A stretch of DNA of 36,767 bases. Origin: Halobacteriales archaeon QS_3_64_16 (GTDB lineage: Archaea > Halobacteriota > Halobacteria > Halobacteriales > Halococcaceae). The notes beneath the pieces were generated by a model. The model made no database searches and had not been told where the DNA came from. It saw only the letters and a program-made list of their open reading frames with translations. Where the stretch lies: the NCBI GenBank assembly GCA_003021705.1, contig PXRJ01000060.1, positions 1 through 36,767 on the forward strand, read 5' to 3'. A program made the position numbers and the translations under genes. Each line of letters opens with the position of its first letter. The stretch's first letter is position 1. This document shows, piece by piece, positions 1-8,474 of the stretch.

Positions 1-782
1 AAGGTCTGGACGCGTGACCCCCCGGCGGATTCGATCTCGGCGTACAGCACCTCCTCGCGTCCGGCGTCGAACTGCTCGTACAACGTGTGTTCGACCCCGC
101 TGATGATCGCCTCGATGTCCTCGACGTGGGCGGTGCCGGTAACGTCCTCGGCGCTGGGTTCGTCCTCGATCCGGAGGTCGTCGCCGGAGCGATAATCGAG
201 CGTCTGGGTGCCGCGCTGAAACCCCCGCGGGGAGTCGGTCGTATCGTAGGTACGCGAAGGCTTCCAGCGCCGTCGGCGCTCGGCGTCGCGCAGTTCGTGC
301 ACCAACTCGTCGAGCGTCTCGGGGTTCCCGCGGGCCTGCTTGCGATCGAGGCGACGATCCATCTCGTCTTCGAGCGAGTCGATCGGGTCGGGCACCGATC
401 CGTCCTCGGGCATCTCACCGGCGTCCCACGCCTCGAAGGGGTCGGGCTCGGGGTCACCCCCCTCGTCGGTCTCGATTACGCCGTTGCTTTTCATCCGCAG
501 AAGTACGCTCGCGTAAAACAACGCCCGACCCGAGGTTCTGAGATCGCCGGCGTCGAGATGTGAGAGATACGTATCGGTCACCGAGACGATGTCGATGTCC
601 CAGGGCTCGATCTCGCCTCTCTCGGCCAACCCGACGAGCAACTCGACCGGCTCGATCTCCTCGTCCTCGACCACCTGTGATTCTTCGGTGGCCTCACCTT
701 CGATCGTCTCGGCGCTCTTACCCGTGCTCGCGTCGGCTTCGGCGGTTCCGTCGTCTTCGTCCGTCGCTGGTTCCTCAGTCAT
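1..782 (-). CDS. scpA: Segregation and condensation protein A (ScpA), 3' end outside window
   Basis: ScpA is the kleisin that bridges the two SMC heads and helps condense and segregate the chromosome. About 260 codons are visible and the frame stays open to the left edge, so the C-terminal winged-helix end is missing. After an acidic N-terminal stretch of about 45 residues comes the typical ScpA segment EPVELLVGLAERGEIEPWDI, followed by the DI.SVTD.YL pattern of the kleisin N-terminal domain that docks on SMC. The ATG at 780-782 overlaps the smc stop codon (ATGACTGA, 8 bases shared), so the gene is very probably translated in coupling with smc. The smc-scpA order is standard in haloarchaea. 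Identification is firm; only the end is unknown. Confidence 0.9.
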   Translation of the reverse strand, partial: MTEEPATDEDDGTAEADASTGKSAETIEGEATEESQVVEDEEIEPVELLVGLAERGEIEPWDIDIVSVTDTYLSHLDAGDLRTSGRALFYASVLLRMKSNGVIETDEGGDPEPDPFEAWDAGEMPEDGSVPDPIDSLEDEMDRRLDRKQARGNPETLDELVHELRDAERRRRWKPSRTYDTTDSPRGFQRGTQTLDYRSGDDLRIEDEPSAEDVTGTAHVEDIEAIISGVEHTLYEQFDAGREEVLYAEIESAGGSRVQT

Positions 783-3700
783 CGGCGGGCACTTCTCCCT
801 CGCTCTCGTGTGAGCCGGCGAGGTCGATGCCGGTCACCGAGGAGACGTTGTCCTCGCCCATCGTGACGCCGATCGCCCGCTCGGAGCGTTCTAACATCGC
901 CGCTCGGTGGGTCACGACGACGAACTGGGCCTCGCCCGCGAGTTCGTCGACGAGCTCGCCCACGCGTTCTGCGTTCGCCGCATCGAGGAAGGCGTCGATC
1001 TCGTCGAGCGCGTAGAAGGGCGCGGGGTTGTGCCGTTGGAGCGCGAAAATAAAGGCTAGCGCCGTGAGCGATTTCTCCCCGCCCGACATCGCGTCGAGGC
1101 GCTGGATCGGCTTGTCGCTCGGCTCGGCTTTCATCGTCAACCCACCCTCGAAGGGGTCGTCTTCCTCTTCTAAGTGGAGTTCGCCAGTGCCCGCAGACAG
1201 GCGCTCGAAGATCGCCTGGAAGTGTGAATCGATCGCCTCGAAGGCTTCCATGAACGTCTCGCGTTTCTGCTGTTCGTAGGAATCGATCCGATCGGTGATC
1301 GCTTCCCGTTCCTCTTCTAAGGTGTCTTTTTTCTCCCGGAGGTCCTCTAAGTCGGCCTCGACGGTATCGTACTCCTCGATCGCGAGCATATTGACCGGCT
1401 CCAGTTCGTCCATCTCCGCTTCGAGGGTCTCGATACGCTCTTCGAGTTCCTTGTGGTCGGGAATCTCTTCGCTGTCGTACTCACCCACTTCCTCGGAGAG
1501 GGCGTCGATCTCCCATTCGAGTCGCTGTTTGGTCTCGCGGCGGTCCTCGAGACGACTCTCGATAGTACTAAAGGCCTCTTTCGCCTCGTCGCGGGCTTCT
1601 CTGGCCTCACGCAACTCGCCCTGGAGCTCCTTTCGCTCTTCTTTGAGATCGGTGAGTTCCTCCTCTAACTCCGCAATCGCCTCGCGTTTCTCGGCGAGAA
1701 GCGTTTCCTGCTCGTCGATCGTCCCCTCGATCTCCTCGATGCGCTCTTCGGCCTCCGCCTTCCGATTCTGGGCGCTCTCGAGGTCCTCGTGCAGCCCTTC
1801 GATGGCCTCCTCGGCGTAGCGCTTCTCGAGTTGGTACTCGTTCAAATTACCGTCGAGGTCGTCCATCCGCTCTTCCTGATCCGTTATCTCCCCGCGGATC
1901 GCCTCGGCTTCGGACGTGAGTTCGGGGATGTCCGACTCGGCGAGTCGTTCCTCTAACTCCTCGATGTCACCTTCGACCTCGGCGATCCGCTCGTCGTACT
2001 CAGCGACATCGGCCTCGATGTCGTTCATCTCCTCGTTAGCGTCCGCTCGTTTCTCGCGGAGTTCCTCGAGGTCGTCTTCGAGCTCCGAGACGCGCTCCTC
2101 GGCGGCCTCGATTGCTTCCTCTTTTCGTTCGAGGTCACTTTCGAGCGACTGGACGCTCTCTTTGGCGTCGGCGCGCCGGTCCCGGGCGGAATCGAGGCGG
2201 CGTTCGAGTTCGTTCGTCGACTCCTGGAGCGAGCGCCGTTTCTCTTCGAGTTCCGAGATCCGATCAGCGACTTCCTGGAGGCGGCCGGTACTGGAGGTAA
2301 AGGAGTAGCGCGACCCGCTCGACGAACCGCCGGTCATCGCGCCGCTACGTTCGACGAGATCTCCCTCCAGCGTCACCAACCGGAAGTCGCCCATCAGCGA
2401 TCGAGCAGTACCCATGTCCTCGACGACGAGCGTCGAGCCGAGCACGTAGGAGAATATTCCCTCGTACCGGCTATCGAAGTCGACCAAGTCGTACGCGAAA
2501 TCGATCACACCCTCCTGATTCGGCAATCGGGGACGGGAGCGGTTGTCCATCTCGGTGATCGGGAGAAAGGTCGCCCGACCGGCGTTGCGCGACTTGAGGT
2601 AGTCGATACAACGTTGCCCTACCCCGTCGTCCTCGACGACGACGTTCGCGAGCCGCCCGCCCGCGGCGGTCTCACAGGCGGTGGCGTACTCGCCCGAGAC
2701 GCTGCCCAGTTGGGCGACCGTCCCGTGGATTCCCGGCTCGTCGCTGCTCAGGATCGTCGAGACCGCCCGGCTGTAGGAGGAGCCCCCGTCGTCGGTCTTC
2801 GCTTCGAGGTCGGCGTACTCCTGTCGGGCCGCTCGAAGGGTTTCGTCGAGATCGTCGAGATCGTCGCGCAGCTCGCTGCGTTCTTCCTGTAGGTCTTCGA
2901 TGACCGCCTCGATCCGGGTTTCGTTCTCGCGGGCTCGTTCGAGTTCGTCGACGACGTCTGCCCGCTCTGCACGGAGGTCGGGCACTTGTTCTTCGGCGTC
3001 CTCGATATCGGCTTCGAGGTCTTCCTCCTCGGTCGAGCGTCGACGGACCGTATCGAGCAGTCGGTCCTGCTCGCGTTGGCGCTCTGCCTTCTCGTCTTTG
3101 AGCGCAGAGAGCGCCTCGCGTTTTTCCGTCAGTGCCTCGCGCGTGCTCTCGTACTCGCTATCGATGGATTCGATCTCGGCTTCGACCTCCTCGAGGTCCT
3201 CCTGTAGTTCCTCGATCTCGCCTTTGATCGAGGCCTTCTCGACTTTCGTCTCGCGCACGCGGGTCGCGAGGTCTTCTGCGGTCTCCTGTTTGCGATCGAG
3301 TTCGACGAACGCCTGCCGGCGCTTGTTCTCGCTGTCCTCGGCTCGCTCCTCGGCTGCTTCAATAGCGTCTTCCAGACGGGCGATCTCGCCTTTGATCTCC
3401 GCGATCTCGCCTTTGATCTCGAGTTGTTCTTCCTCGCCTCGGTACTCGATCTCGCTATTGATATCCGCGAGGTCCTCTTCGAGGCGGGTGACTTTCCCCT
3501 GGCGCTCGTCGAGTGTCCGCTCGCGGTCGGCGAGGTCGCCTTCGAGATCGGCGATTGTCGCCCTGATCCCCTCGAGATCCTCGCGCTTGCCTTCGAGTTC
3601 GGCGGCCTTGCGGTAACTCTCATACTCGCCTTTCTTCTCGCGCAGCTCCTGGTACTGGAGGGCGCTCTCGCGTTCGTCGGCGAGTTGTTCGAGGCGACTC

Positions 3701-4353
3701 TCCTTCTCATCGATGCGGAGGGCCGCTTCCTCGACGCGCTCGGTGACGATGTCGAGTTCCCCGAAGGCGTCCTCTTTCTTCTCGTCGAAGGCAGCGACCC
3801 CGGCGATCTCGTCGATGATCGTCCGGCGCTGGGCGGGCGTCATGTTGATGATGCCCGTGACGTCCCCTTGCATCACGACGTTGTACCCCTCCGGTGTGAT
3901 GCCCGCGGTCTCCAAGAGGTCCTGAATGGCAGAGAGGTTGACCGAGCGGCCGTTGAGGTAATAGTACGAATAGTAGTTCGAGTCGGTCTCCTTGACCCGG
4001 CGCTTGATGGTGATTTTCCCCACCTCTTCGACTTCCTCGACGCCCATCGCCGCGGCGATCTCGCTTGCGGCGAGCGTGCGGTTCTCGTTGTCGAGAACTA
4101 CTTCGACGCTGGCCTCGCGGGGGCCCGCCGATCCCTCCTCTTCATGGCCGGGATTGTAAATGAGGTCGGTGAGTTTCTCCGCGCGGATGCCCCGCGCACG
4201 TGCAAGGCCGAGTGCGAAGAGCACGGCGTCGATGATGTTCGATTTGCCCGCCCCGTTCGGGCCGCTAACGGTGGTGAAATCCTCGTAGAAGGGGATCTCG
4301 GTGCGGCGACCGAAGCTCTTGAAATCGTCGAGGATCAGTGAGTCGATGTGCAT
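775..4353 (-). CDS. smc: Chromosome segregation ATPase SMC
   Basis: This is a full-length SMC protein of 1192 residues, the usual family size. The N-terminal head has Walker A GPNGAGKS at about residues 31-38. Two long, highly charged coiled-coil arms flank a hinge at about 535-650 (starting GIHGTVAQLG). The C-terminal head has the ABC signature MSGGEKS near 1088 and Walker B FYALDEIDAF near 1113. It should form the ring-shaped condensin ATPase with the ScpA encoded immediately downstream; the two genes overlap by 8 bases. A small coiled-coil protein gene lies about 100 bases upstream on the same strand and may share the transcript. Nothing is degenerate. The long opposite-strand ORFs over this gene are produced by its repetitive charged codons. 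Confidence 0.97.
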   Translation of the reverse strand: MHIDSLILDDFKSFGRRTEIPFYEDFTTVSGPNGAGKSNIIDAVLFALGLARARGIRAEKLTDLIYNPGHEEEGSAGPREASVEVVLDNENRTLAASEIAAAMGVEEVEEVGKITIKRRVKETDSNYYSYYYLNGRSVNLSAIQDLLETAGITPEGYNVVMQGDVTGIINMTPAQRRTIIDEIAGVAAFDEKKEDAFGELDIVTERVEEAALRIDEKESRLEQLADERESALQYQELREKKGEYESYRKAAELEGKREDLEGIRATIADLEGDLADRERTLDERQGKVTRLEEDLADINSEIEYRGEEEQLEIKGEIAEIKGEIARLEDAIEAAEERAEDSENKRRQAFVELDRKQETAEDLATRVRETKVEKASIKGEIEELQEDLEEVEAEIESIDSEYESTREALTEKREALSALKDEKAERQREQDRLLDTVRRRSTEEEDLEADIEDAEEQVPDLRAERADVVDELERARENETRIEAVIEDLQEERSELRDDLDDLDETLRAARQEYADLEAKTDDGGSSYSRAVSTILSSDEPGIHGTVAQLGSVSGEYATACETAAGGRLANVVVEDDGVGQRCIDYLKSRNAGRATFLPITEMDNRSRPRLPNQEGVIDFAYDLVDFDSRYEGIFSYVLGSTLVVEDMGTARSLMGDFRLVTLEGDLVERSGAMTGGSSSGSRYSFTSSTGRLQEVADRISELEEKRRSLQESTNELERRLDSARDRRADAKESVQSLESDLERKEEAIEAAEERVSELEDDLEELREKRADANEEMNDIEADVAEYDERIAEVEGDIEELEERLAESDIPELTSEAEAIRGEITDQEERMDDLDGNLNEYQLEKRYAEEAIEGLHEDLESAQNRKAEAEERIEEIEGTIDEQETLLAEKREAIAELEEELTDLKEERKELQGELREAREARDEAKEAFSTIESRLEDRRETKQRLEWEIDALSEEVGEYDSEEIPDHKELEERIETLEAEMDELEPVNMLAIEEYDTVEADLEDLREKKDTLEEEREAITDRIDSYEQQKRETFMEAFEAIDSHFQAIFERLSAGTGELHLEEEDDPFEGGLTMKAEPSDKPIQRLDAMSGGEKSLTALAFIFALQRHNPAPFYALDEIDAFLDAANAERVGELVDELAGEAQFVVVTHRAAMLERSERAIGVTMGEDNVSSVTGIDLAGSHESEGEVPADD

Positions 4354-4451
4354 TGGGTGCGCGAACGTGTCATCGGTCGTACTGGCGACGGCGATACGGT
4401 GGTACGGTGTAGCGTGGTAGTCGTGCGGTACCTGGTGCTCGACTCGATCGT

Positions 4452-4847
4452 TTAGGCGACGATGATGCTGTCCATCTCGTCCATGTCCTTGATCCTCTCG
4501 TCCTCGGTGCCCTCTTTCTCGCTCCCCTCGTCGGTCCCGGTGTCTTCGCTCTCGGCGGCGTTCCTGCTCGTTTCTTCGCTCTCGGCATCCGTAGCTGCGT
4601 CGCTCTCGCTTTTCCCCTCGGCATCCGCGGTGATATCGCTTCCCGCGTCTCGCTCGTCGTCACCGAGGAGTTCCCCGTCGATGATATCGCTTCGGCTCCG
4701 GCGGTCCGATTCTTCGTCGTCGGCGATCACCGCTTCGAGAGTCTCTACACGATCTTTGGTGTCGACGAGTTCGTCGGTGAGGCCATTGAGCGTGGCTTCG
4801 AGCTCTCTGACGCGCGATTCGAGTTGCTCGACGTGGTTACCGGCCAT
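4452..4847 (-). CDS. Small coiled-coil protein with acidic linker (DUF7518-like)
   Basis: The product is 131 residues. Residues 1-45 form an amphipathic heptad helix (VEQLESRVRELEATLNGL), followed by a Ser/Glu/Asp/Thr-rich low-complexity stretch and a short hydrophobic C-terminus ending MDSIIVA. The architecture matches a haloarchaeal family found beside smc (I believe DUF7518); function is unknown. The coiled coil suggests oligomerisation or docking to SMC, but this is inference from position only. A TATA element sits about 27 bases before the ATG, supporting a leaderless start here. It lies about 100 bases upstream of smc in the same direction. It could be an SMC-associated factor or an independent small protein. 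Confidence 0.7.
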   Translation of the reverse strand: MAGNHVEQLESRVRELEATLNGLTDELVDTKDRVETLEAVIADDEESDRRSRSDIIDGELLGDDERDAGSDITADAEGKSESDAATDAESEETSRNAAESEDTGTDEGSEKEGTEDERIKDMDEMDSIIVA

Positions 4848-4870
4848 ATATATGCAGGGCGGCCGTGCGC

Positions 4871-4878
4871 ATATAAAT
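4871..4878 (-). promoter_or_regulatory. TATA box of the small coiled-coil gene
   Basis: On the minus strand this reads ATTTATAT. It is centred about 27 bases before the ATG at 4847, the spacing of a haloarchaeal leaderless promoter. It may also serve smc-scpA. Confidence 0.6.
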
Positions 4879-4879
4879 C

Positions 4880-5348
4880 CGCGTCAGACACCGCTTCGGG
4901 AGCGGAGTGGCTACTCCGAGAGCGCCGGGGCGTAGTGGATTCTCGGGGATCAATATCGAAGCATCGCCGATCACCTTTTCTGACGTTCCACAACGACGGC
5001 GGGCGATACAGCGGTTACCGGGCTCGTGGCCGAGGAGATGAGAGAGATCACAGTGACGATCGACAATCGAGACTCGCTCGGTAGACTCCCGCTCAAGTCC
5101 GATGGTTGCCGCCGACCGGTAGTCATCGACGCCCGCCCGCGTGAAGAAAGTGGCAATAACCATACAGTACGTAAGACATGTGGCGACCGTCGATACCCTG
5201 ACAGCTCATCGCGAGCGGGGCGTGGTCTGTCGTCGAGTCGTGATAAGTGTCGGCCACGGGGACTGCTCGCCGGCACGCGATCGAGCGGCGGTCCAGGGCT
5301 ATCATCCCGAAAAGCCGTATCGACGGGCCCGTTCGTACTCCGATGCCC
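4880..5348. other. Intergenic stretch without a recognisable gene
   Basis: About 470 bases lie between the small coiled-coil gene and the MaoC gene. Several frames are open but their translations are Arg/Ser-rich and resemble nothing I know. The best is a GTG-started plus-strand frame from 5026 whose first 25 residues look protein-like (EEMREITVTIDN) but then degrade into Arg/Ser-rich sequence. A small perfect hairpin, CGGAGT-GGCT-ACTCCG, lies at 4903-4918. I see no tRNA or known ncRNA. Confidence 0.4.
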
Positions 5349-5831
5349 CTACTGTTCCGGCGGTGCTTCCGAACTCTCGCGTCGGAAGAGGAATTTCATA
5401 TCACCGGCGAAGACGACGTCGTCCTCCTGGGTGGTCATCTCCCCGTCGATCTCGACGTAGCCGGCGTCCTCCCGACTCTCGAGGTCGCGTTTCGTGGCGA
5501 CTTCGAAGGTGGCCGAGACGGTATCACCGATATAGACCGGGTTCGGGATGTCCATGTAGTTCATGCCGAGGAAGGCTACTACAGTTCGCTCGACGACGCC
5601 CGTGCGCTGGAAGAGGCCCGTCGCGAGGATAAACGTCATCGGCCCCTGGGCGATGCGCGCGCCGAAGGGCCCCTCTTCGGCGTATTCTTCGTTCGTGTGC
5701 AGCTCGGTCCAGTCGCCGGTGAACATCGAGTGCATCACGAAATCCGCTTCCGTTACCGTTCGGCCCGCGCTCTCGAAGGTCTGGCCGACTTCCAAGTCCT
5801 CGAAGTACTGTGGCTCGTAGCTGATGGGCAT
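5349..5831 (-). CDS. MaoC-like dehydratase (hot-dog fold)
   Basis: The product is 160 residues, the normal length of a single-domain MaoC/R-hydratase. The family hydrates enoyl-CoA esters or acts on related acyl-CoA thioesters in the cytoplasm. The segment FTGDWTELHTNEEYA carries the Asp-x4-His pair (D40, H45) expected at the active site, followed by the conserved FG.RIAQG turn. The C-terminal half has the strands typical of hot-dog proteins (YIGDTV.A.FEV). The substrate cannot be read from sequence. A TATA-like element (CCTATTTGAC on the minus strand) lies near 5860, about 29 bases before the ATG, so the gene probably has its own promoter. It ends in TAG. The phenylacetate-CoA ligase-like gene nearby also concerns acyl-CoA chemistry, but a functional link is only a guess. 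Confidence 0.85.
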   Translation of the reverse strand: MPISYEPQYFEDLEVGQTFESAGRTVTEADFVMHSMFTGDWTELHTNEEYAEEGPFGARIAQGPMTFILATGLFQRTGVVERTVVAFLGMNYMDIPNPVYIGDTVSATFEVATKRDLESREDAGYVEIDGEMTTQEDDVVFAGDMKFLFRRESSEAPPEQ

Positions 5832-5890
5832 ACGCTATCGTGTGTATCGATCGTCAAATAGGTTTCTCGCCGATCCTGGGTGCTTTTAGA

Positions 5891-6412
5891 TCAGTTGAGC
5901 TGCCAGATCGCGGCGTTGAGCGCGCTCGCGTAGGCCACCCACGCGACGTAGGGTGCCAGTAGCAGAGCCGCCCGCCGCGAGACGCGCGCGAACAGCCCCG
6001 TCGTGAGAAGGACCGCAAGCAGGAGCGGGACGATCACGATCAGTCCCAATATGGGCGACTGGAGCCCGAAGAAGGCTGGCGACCAGAATCCATTAAGCGC
6101 CAGTTGCACCGCAAAGACACCGAGTGCGACTCGGACCGCGTGTGACTACTGTTCACGCCGACGCCAGACGAGAAAGGCCACGACGCCCATGAGCAAATAC
6201 AGAAGCGTCCAGACCGGTCCGAAGACCCACGATGATGGGGTGAAGCCGGGTTTCGTGATCGTGGCGTACCACGTCTCGATCGCGGGTGCGGTCGCGAGCG
6301 CGCCCAGAATCCCGACGAGCTCACAGGAGAGGACGAACCCGATCAGAACGCCGATCTCCCGGCGGTCGACCGTTCGCCTGCGGTAGCTGAGCTTCATCCA
6401 CGGGATACGCAC
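5891..6412 (-). pseudogene. TspO/MBR family membrane protein interrupted by an in-frame TAG
   Basis: TspO proteins are five-helix membrane proteins that bind porphyrins and other ligands. Here the family pattern runs through the whole frame. The first 88 codons give the N-terminus, including WYATITKPGFTPSSWVFGPV and the next helix to FLVWRRREQ. Codon 89 is TAG (6146-6148). The same frame then continues with SHAVRVALGVFAVQLALN, NGFWSPAFFGLQSP and the last two helices to IWQLN and TGA. No frameshift is needed, so one base change (for instance from CAG or TGG) explains it. Either the gene is recently inactivated, the stop is read through, or the base call is wrong. The downstream half has a GTG at 6109 but would lack the ligand-binding N-terminal helices. 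Identification as TspO is firm; its status is not. Confidence 0.85.
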
Positions 6413-6534
6413 GTGGGGACAATAGCCCTATCGCGCCGACGTGGGTTACCGGACGGAGCGACGATTCGAGCGGCGCAGGCGACGAACTGACTCGATCGAG
6501 CCAACCGAACCGACCGAACCGATCGAGCGACCGC

Positions 6535-8427
6535 TCAGTCCTCCGGCGATCGGCCCGCGTTCTCGGTGGTCAGTGGTTCGCTTTCCCGCCCGGTCTCGGA
6601 TCGGTTCGCTCCCGCGCGTCGTCCGTCCGCCATTTCCCGGCGGTCCCGGTCTTCGGCCGCCCGCCGCTCGTCGGTCACGTCTTCGAGGGTCACTCGGCCC
6701 TCGGGCACTCGGTAGGCCGCTAAGAGCTTCTTCTCGGCGTCGGCGGAGTCGTCGGTCTTATCGACCGCGTAGGCACTGTAGGTACAGGCGTCCCGGGTGA
6801 ACTCGACGACCGAGTAGCCGTTATGATGGCTGTCGAAGTACTCGATATGGGGGTTCTGTGCGCGGACGCCCCAACCGATCAGTTCCCCGATCGGCTTCTC
6901 GAGTCGGGTGCCGCCGAGTCCGAGCCCCTCGGCGACGGTGACGCTCGTCATCGCGGGCGTCATGAACTCGACGCCGAGGCGATCAGCCTCACTCACCGGC
7001 CCTCGCAGCCGCGTTTCGATCGCGTCGCGGTACTCGGTCTGTTTGTAGCCGGCGATGTAACAGTGCATATCGCCGGTCAGCGTCACGAAATTCGAGACGT
7101 CGGCGCGATCGAGCGCCCGGCCGATTGCGCGGCGCTCGCGGGTGTAGCCGTCCCAGCTTCCCGGCACGGGATAAAGCGAGGCCCGTCCTGCCCCGACTCG
7201 GAACGGTACTGTGAGTACTTCGTCACACCATATCGTCCACAAGGCCTCGGCGTTCCTCACCTCATCTACGAACCACTCCCGTTGCTCGGAACCGAGCATC
7301 GTTCTTCCAGAAGGCTCGTTCTCGGGAGCAACGGCCCGCCCCGTGGGCAAGCCCTCGCGGGGCGCGCTGCGGAAGAGGCGTTCGTCGGTGATGATCAGCT
7401 CGAGTAGGTCGCCGAACTCGAAGGTCCGCCAGAGGCGAAAGCGCTCGTGGAGCCCCTCGGCGTCGGGATCGTAGCGCACCTGGACGGGCATGTACTCCCA
7501 CCAGGCGTGGATCGCGTCGGTAGTCAGGTCCTGCATGAACTCCGGGTCCTCGCCGCGGGGGTGTTCGGCACCCGGGGCATCGCGCTCGTAATCCCAGTGG
7601 AGTTCGTTGGCAACCTCGTGGTCGTCCCGGCCGGCGATCATCGTGTGGCGACGCAGCGCGCGCTGGCAGTGCGGATCGCGCTTGTAAACCCGGTAGAGAT
7701 AGCGATAGTCCGCCAGTCCCCAGGCGTGGTCGTGGCCGCTCGGCAGCGTGATTTCCCGATCGGAGAAGTCCTCGCTCCGCCCAGCGAACTGACCCTCGGC
7801 GGACTCGTAGACGAAATCCCCGACGTGCAGCAGGAAGTCGACGTCCTCCTCAGCGATGTGGGCATACGCTCCGTAATACCCGTTCTGGAAGTCCTGGCAG
7901 GTTACGACGGCAACGGAAAGCGAGTCGATCTCGGTATCGGAGTCGGGCAGTGTCCGGCAGCGCCCGATCTCGCTATGGTAGCCGTCGTGGGTGAAGCGGT
8001 AGTAGTAGGTCCGATCGGCCTCGAGTTCGCCCTCCAGATCGACTTTGAGGGTGTGATCGTGGGCCACGACGATCTCGGGGTCGGTGACGACGCCCCGGTA
8101 GACGACTCTCTCGAAGTCCTCCTCGGCCGCGACTCTGATACCGACCGGCTTCTCGGGGTCGTGTTTTTCAGGATCGAGGCGCGTCCAGAGCACGACGCCC
8201 TCGGAGGTCGGGTCGCCGCTCGCGACCGACTGTGGAAAGCCCGTGCCCGCCTCACGGGAGGGATCGATAGCGAAGGCCGATCGGTCCTCGGTCGTCTCCG
8301 GTGCGGCCGGCAGCGCGAGATCGGCCGACAACCGATCGGCCAGTCCGGCGTGCCCCGCGGAGTCAGCGTCGCCCCGCGCAGTTCGTTTTGCGGCTGGCTC
8401 GCGCCCGTTGTCGCTGGGCCCGGTCAT
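6535..8427 (-). CDS. phoD: PhoD-family alkaline phosphatase
   Basis: The product is 630 residues from the ATG at 8427. I chose this start because the longer frame upstream translates into Arg-rich sequence overlapping the paaK-like gene; a purine-rich AAAGGAAAA precedes it. The N-terminal third has the PhoD beta-sandwich domain (GFPQSVASGDP, VVLWTRL). Then comes the metallophosphatase core: VVTCQDFQNGYYGAYAHIA, LHVGDFVYE near residue 200, AGRDDHEVANE near 265 and TLTGDMHCYIAG near 447, which supply the metal ligands. PhoD enzymes are phosphodiesterases/phosphomonoesterases, normally exported through Tat. The first 60 residues are polar, with no RR motif plus hydrophobic stretch, so export is not evident. 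The gene starts 47 bases after the paaK-like stop and may be co-transcribed with it. Confidence 0.88.
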   Translation of the reverse strand: MTGPSDNGREPAAKRTARGDADSAGHAGLADRLSADLALPAAPETTEDRSAFAIDPSREAGTGFPQSVASGDPTSEGVVLWTRLDPEKHDPEKPVGIRVAAEEDFERVVYRGVVTDPEIVVAHDHTLKVDLEGELEADRTYYYRFTHDGYHSEIGRCRTLPDSDTEIDSLSVAVVTCQDFQNGYYGAYAHIAEEDVDFLLHVGDFVYESAEGQFAGRSEDFSDREITLPSGHDHAWGLADYRYLYRVYKRDPHCQRALRRHTMIAGRDDHEVANELHWDYERDAPGAEHPRGEDPEFMQDLTTDAIHAWWEYMPVQVRYDPDAEGLHERFRLWRTFEFGDLLELIITDERLFRSAPREGLPTGRAVAPENEPSGRTMLGSEQREWFVDEVRNAEALWTIWCDEVLTVPFRVGAGRASLYPVPGSWDGYTRERRAIGRALDRADVSNFVTLTGDMHCYIAGYKQTEYRDAIETRLRGPVSEADRLGVEFMTPAMTSVTVAEGLGLGGTRLEKPIGELIGWGVRAQNPHIEYFDSHHNGYSVVEFTRDACTYSAYAVDKTDDSADAEKKLLAAYRVPEGRVTLEDVTDERRAAEDRDRREMADGRRAGANRSETGRESEPLTTENAGRSPED

Positions 8428-8474
8428 TATTTTCCTTTCGGACGCCGTCGGTTTGAGTGTACTGGCTCGATCGC

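Noticed and set aside
3424..4341. Long plus-strand frame opposite the smc N-terminal part
   Set aside because: It is a shadow of a high-GC gene; the minus strand encodes clear SMC motifs over the same bases.
5026..5460. Plus-strand GTG-started frame in the gap before the MaoC gene
   Set aside because: Only the first 25 residues look composed. The rest is Arg/Ser-rich and runs over the MaoC gene on the other strand.
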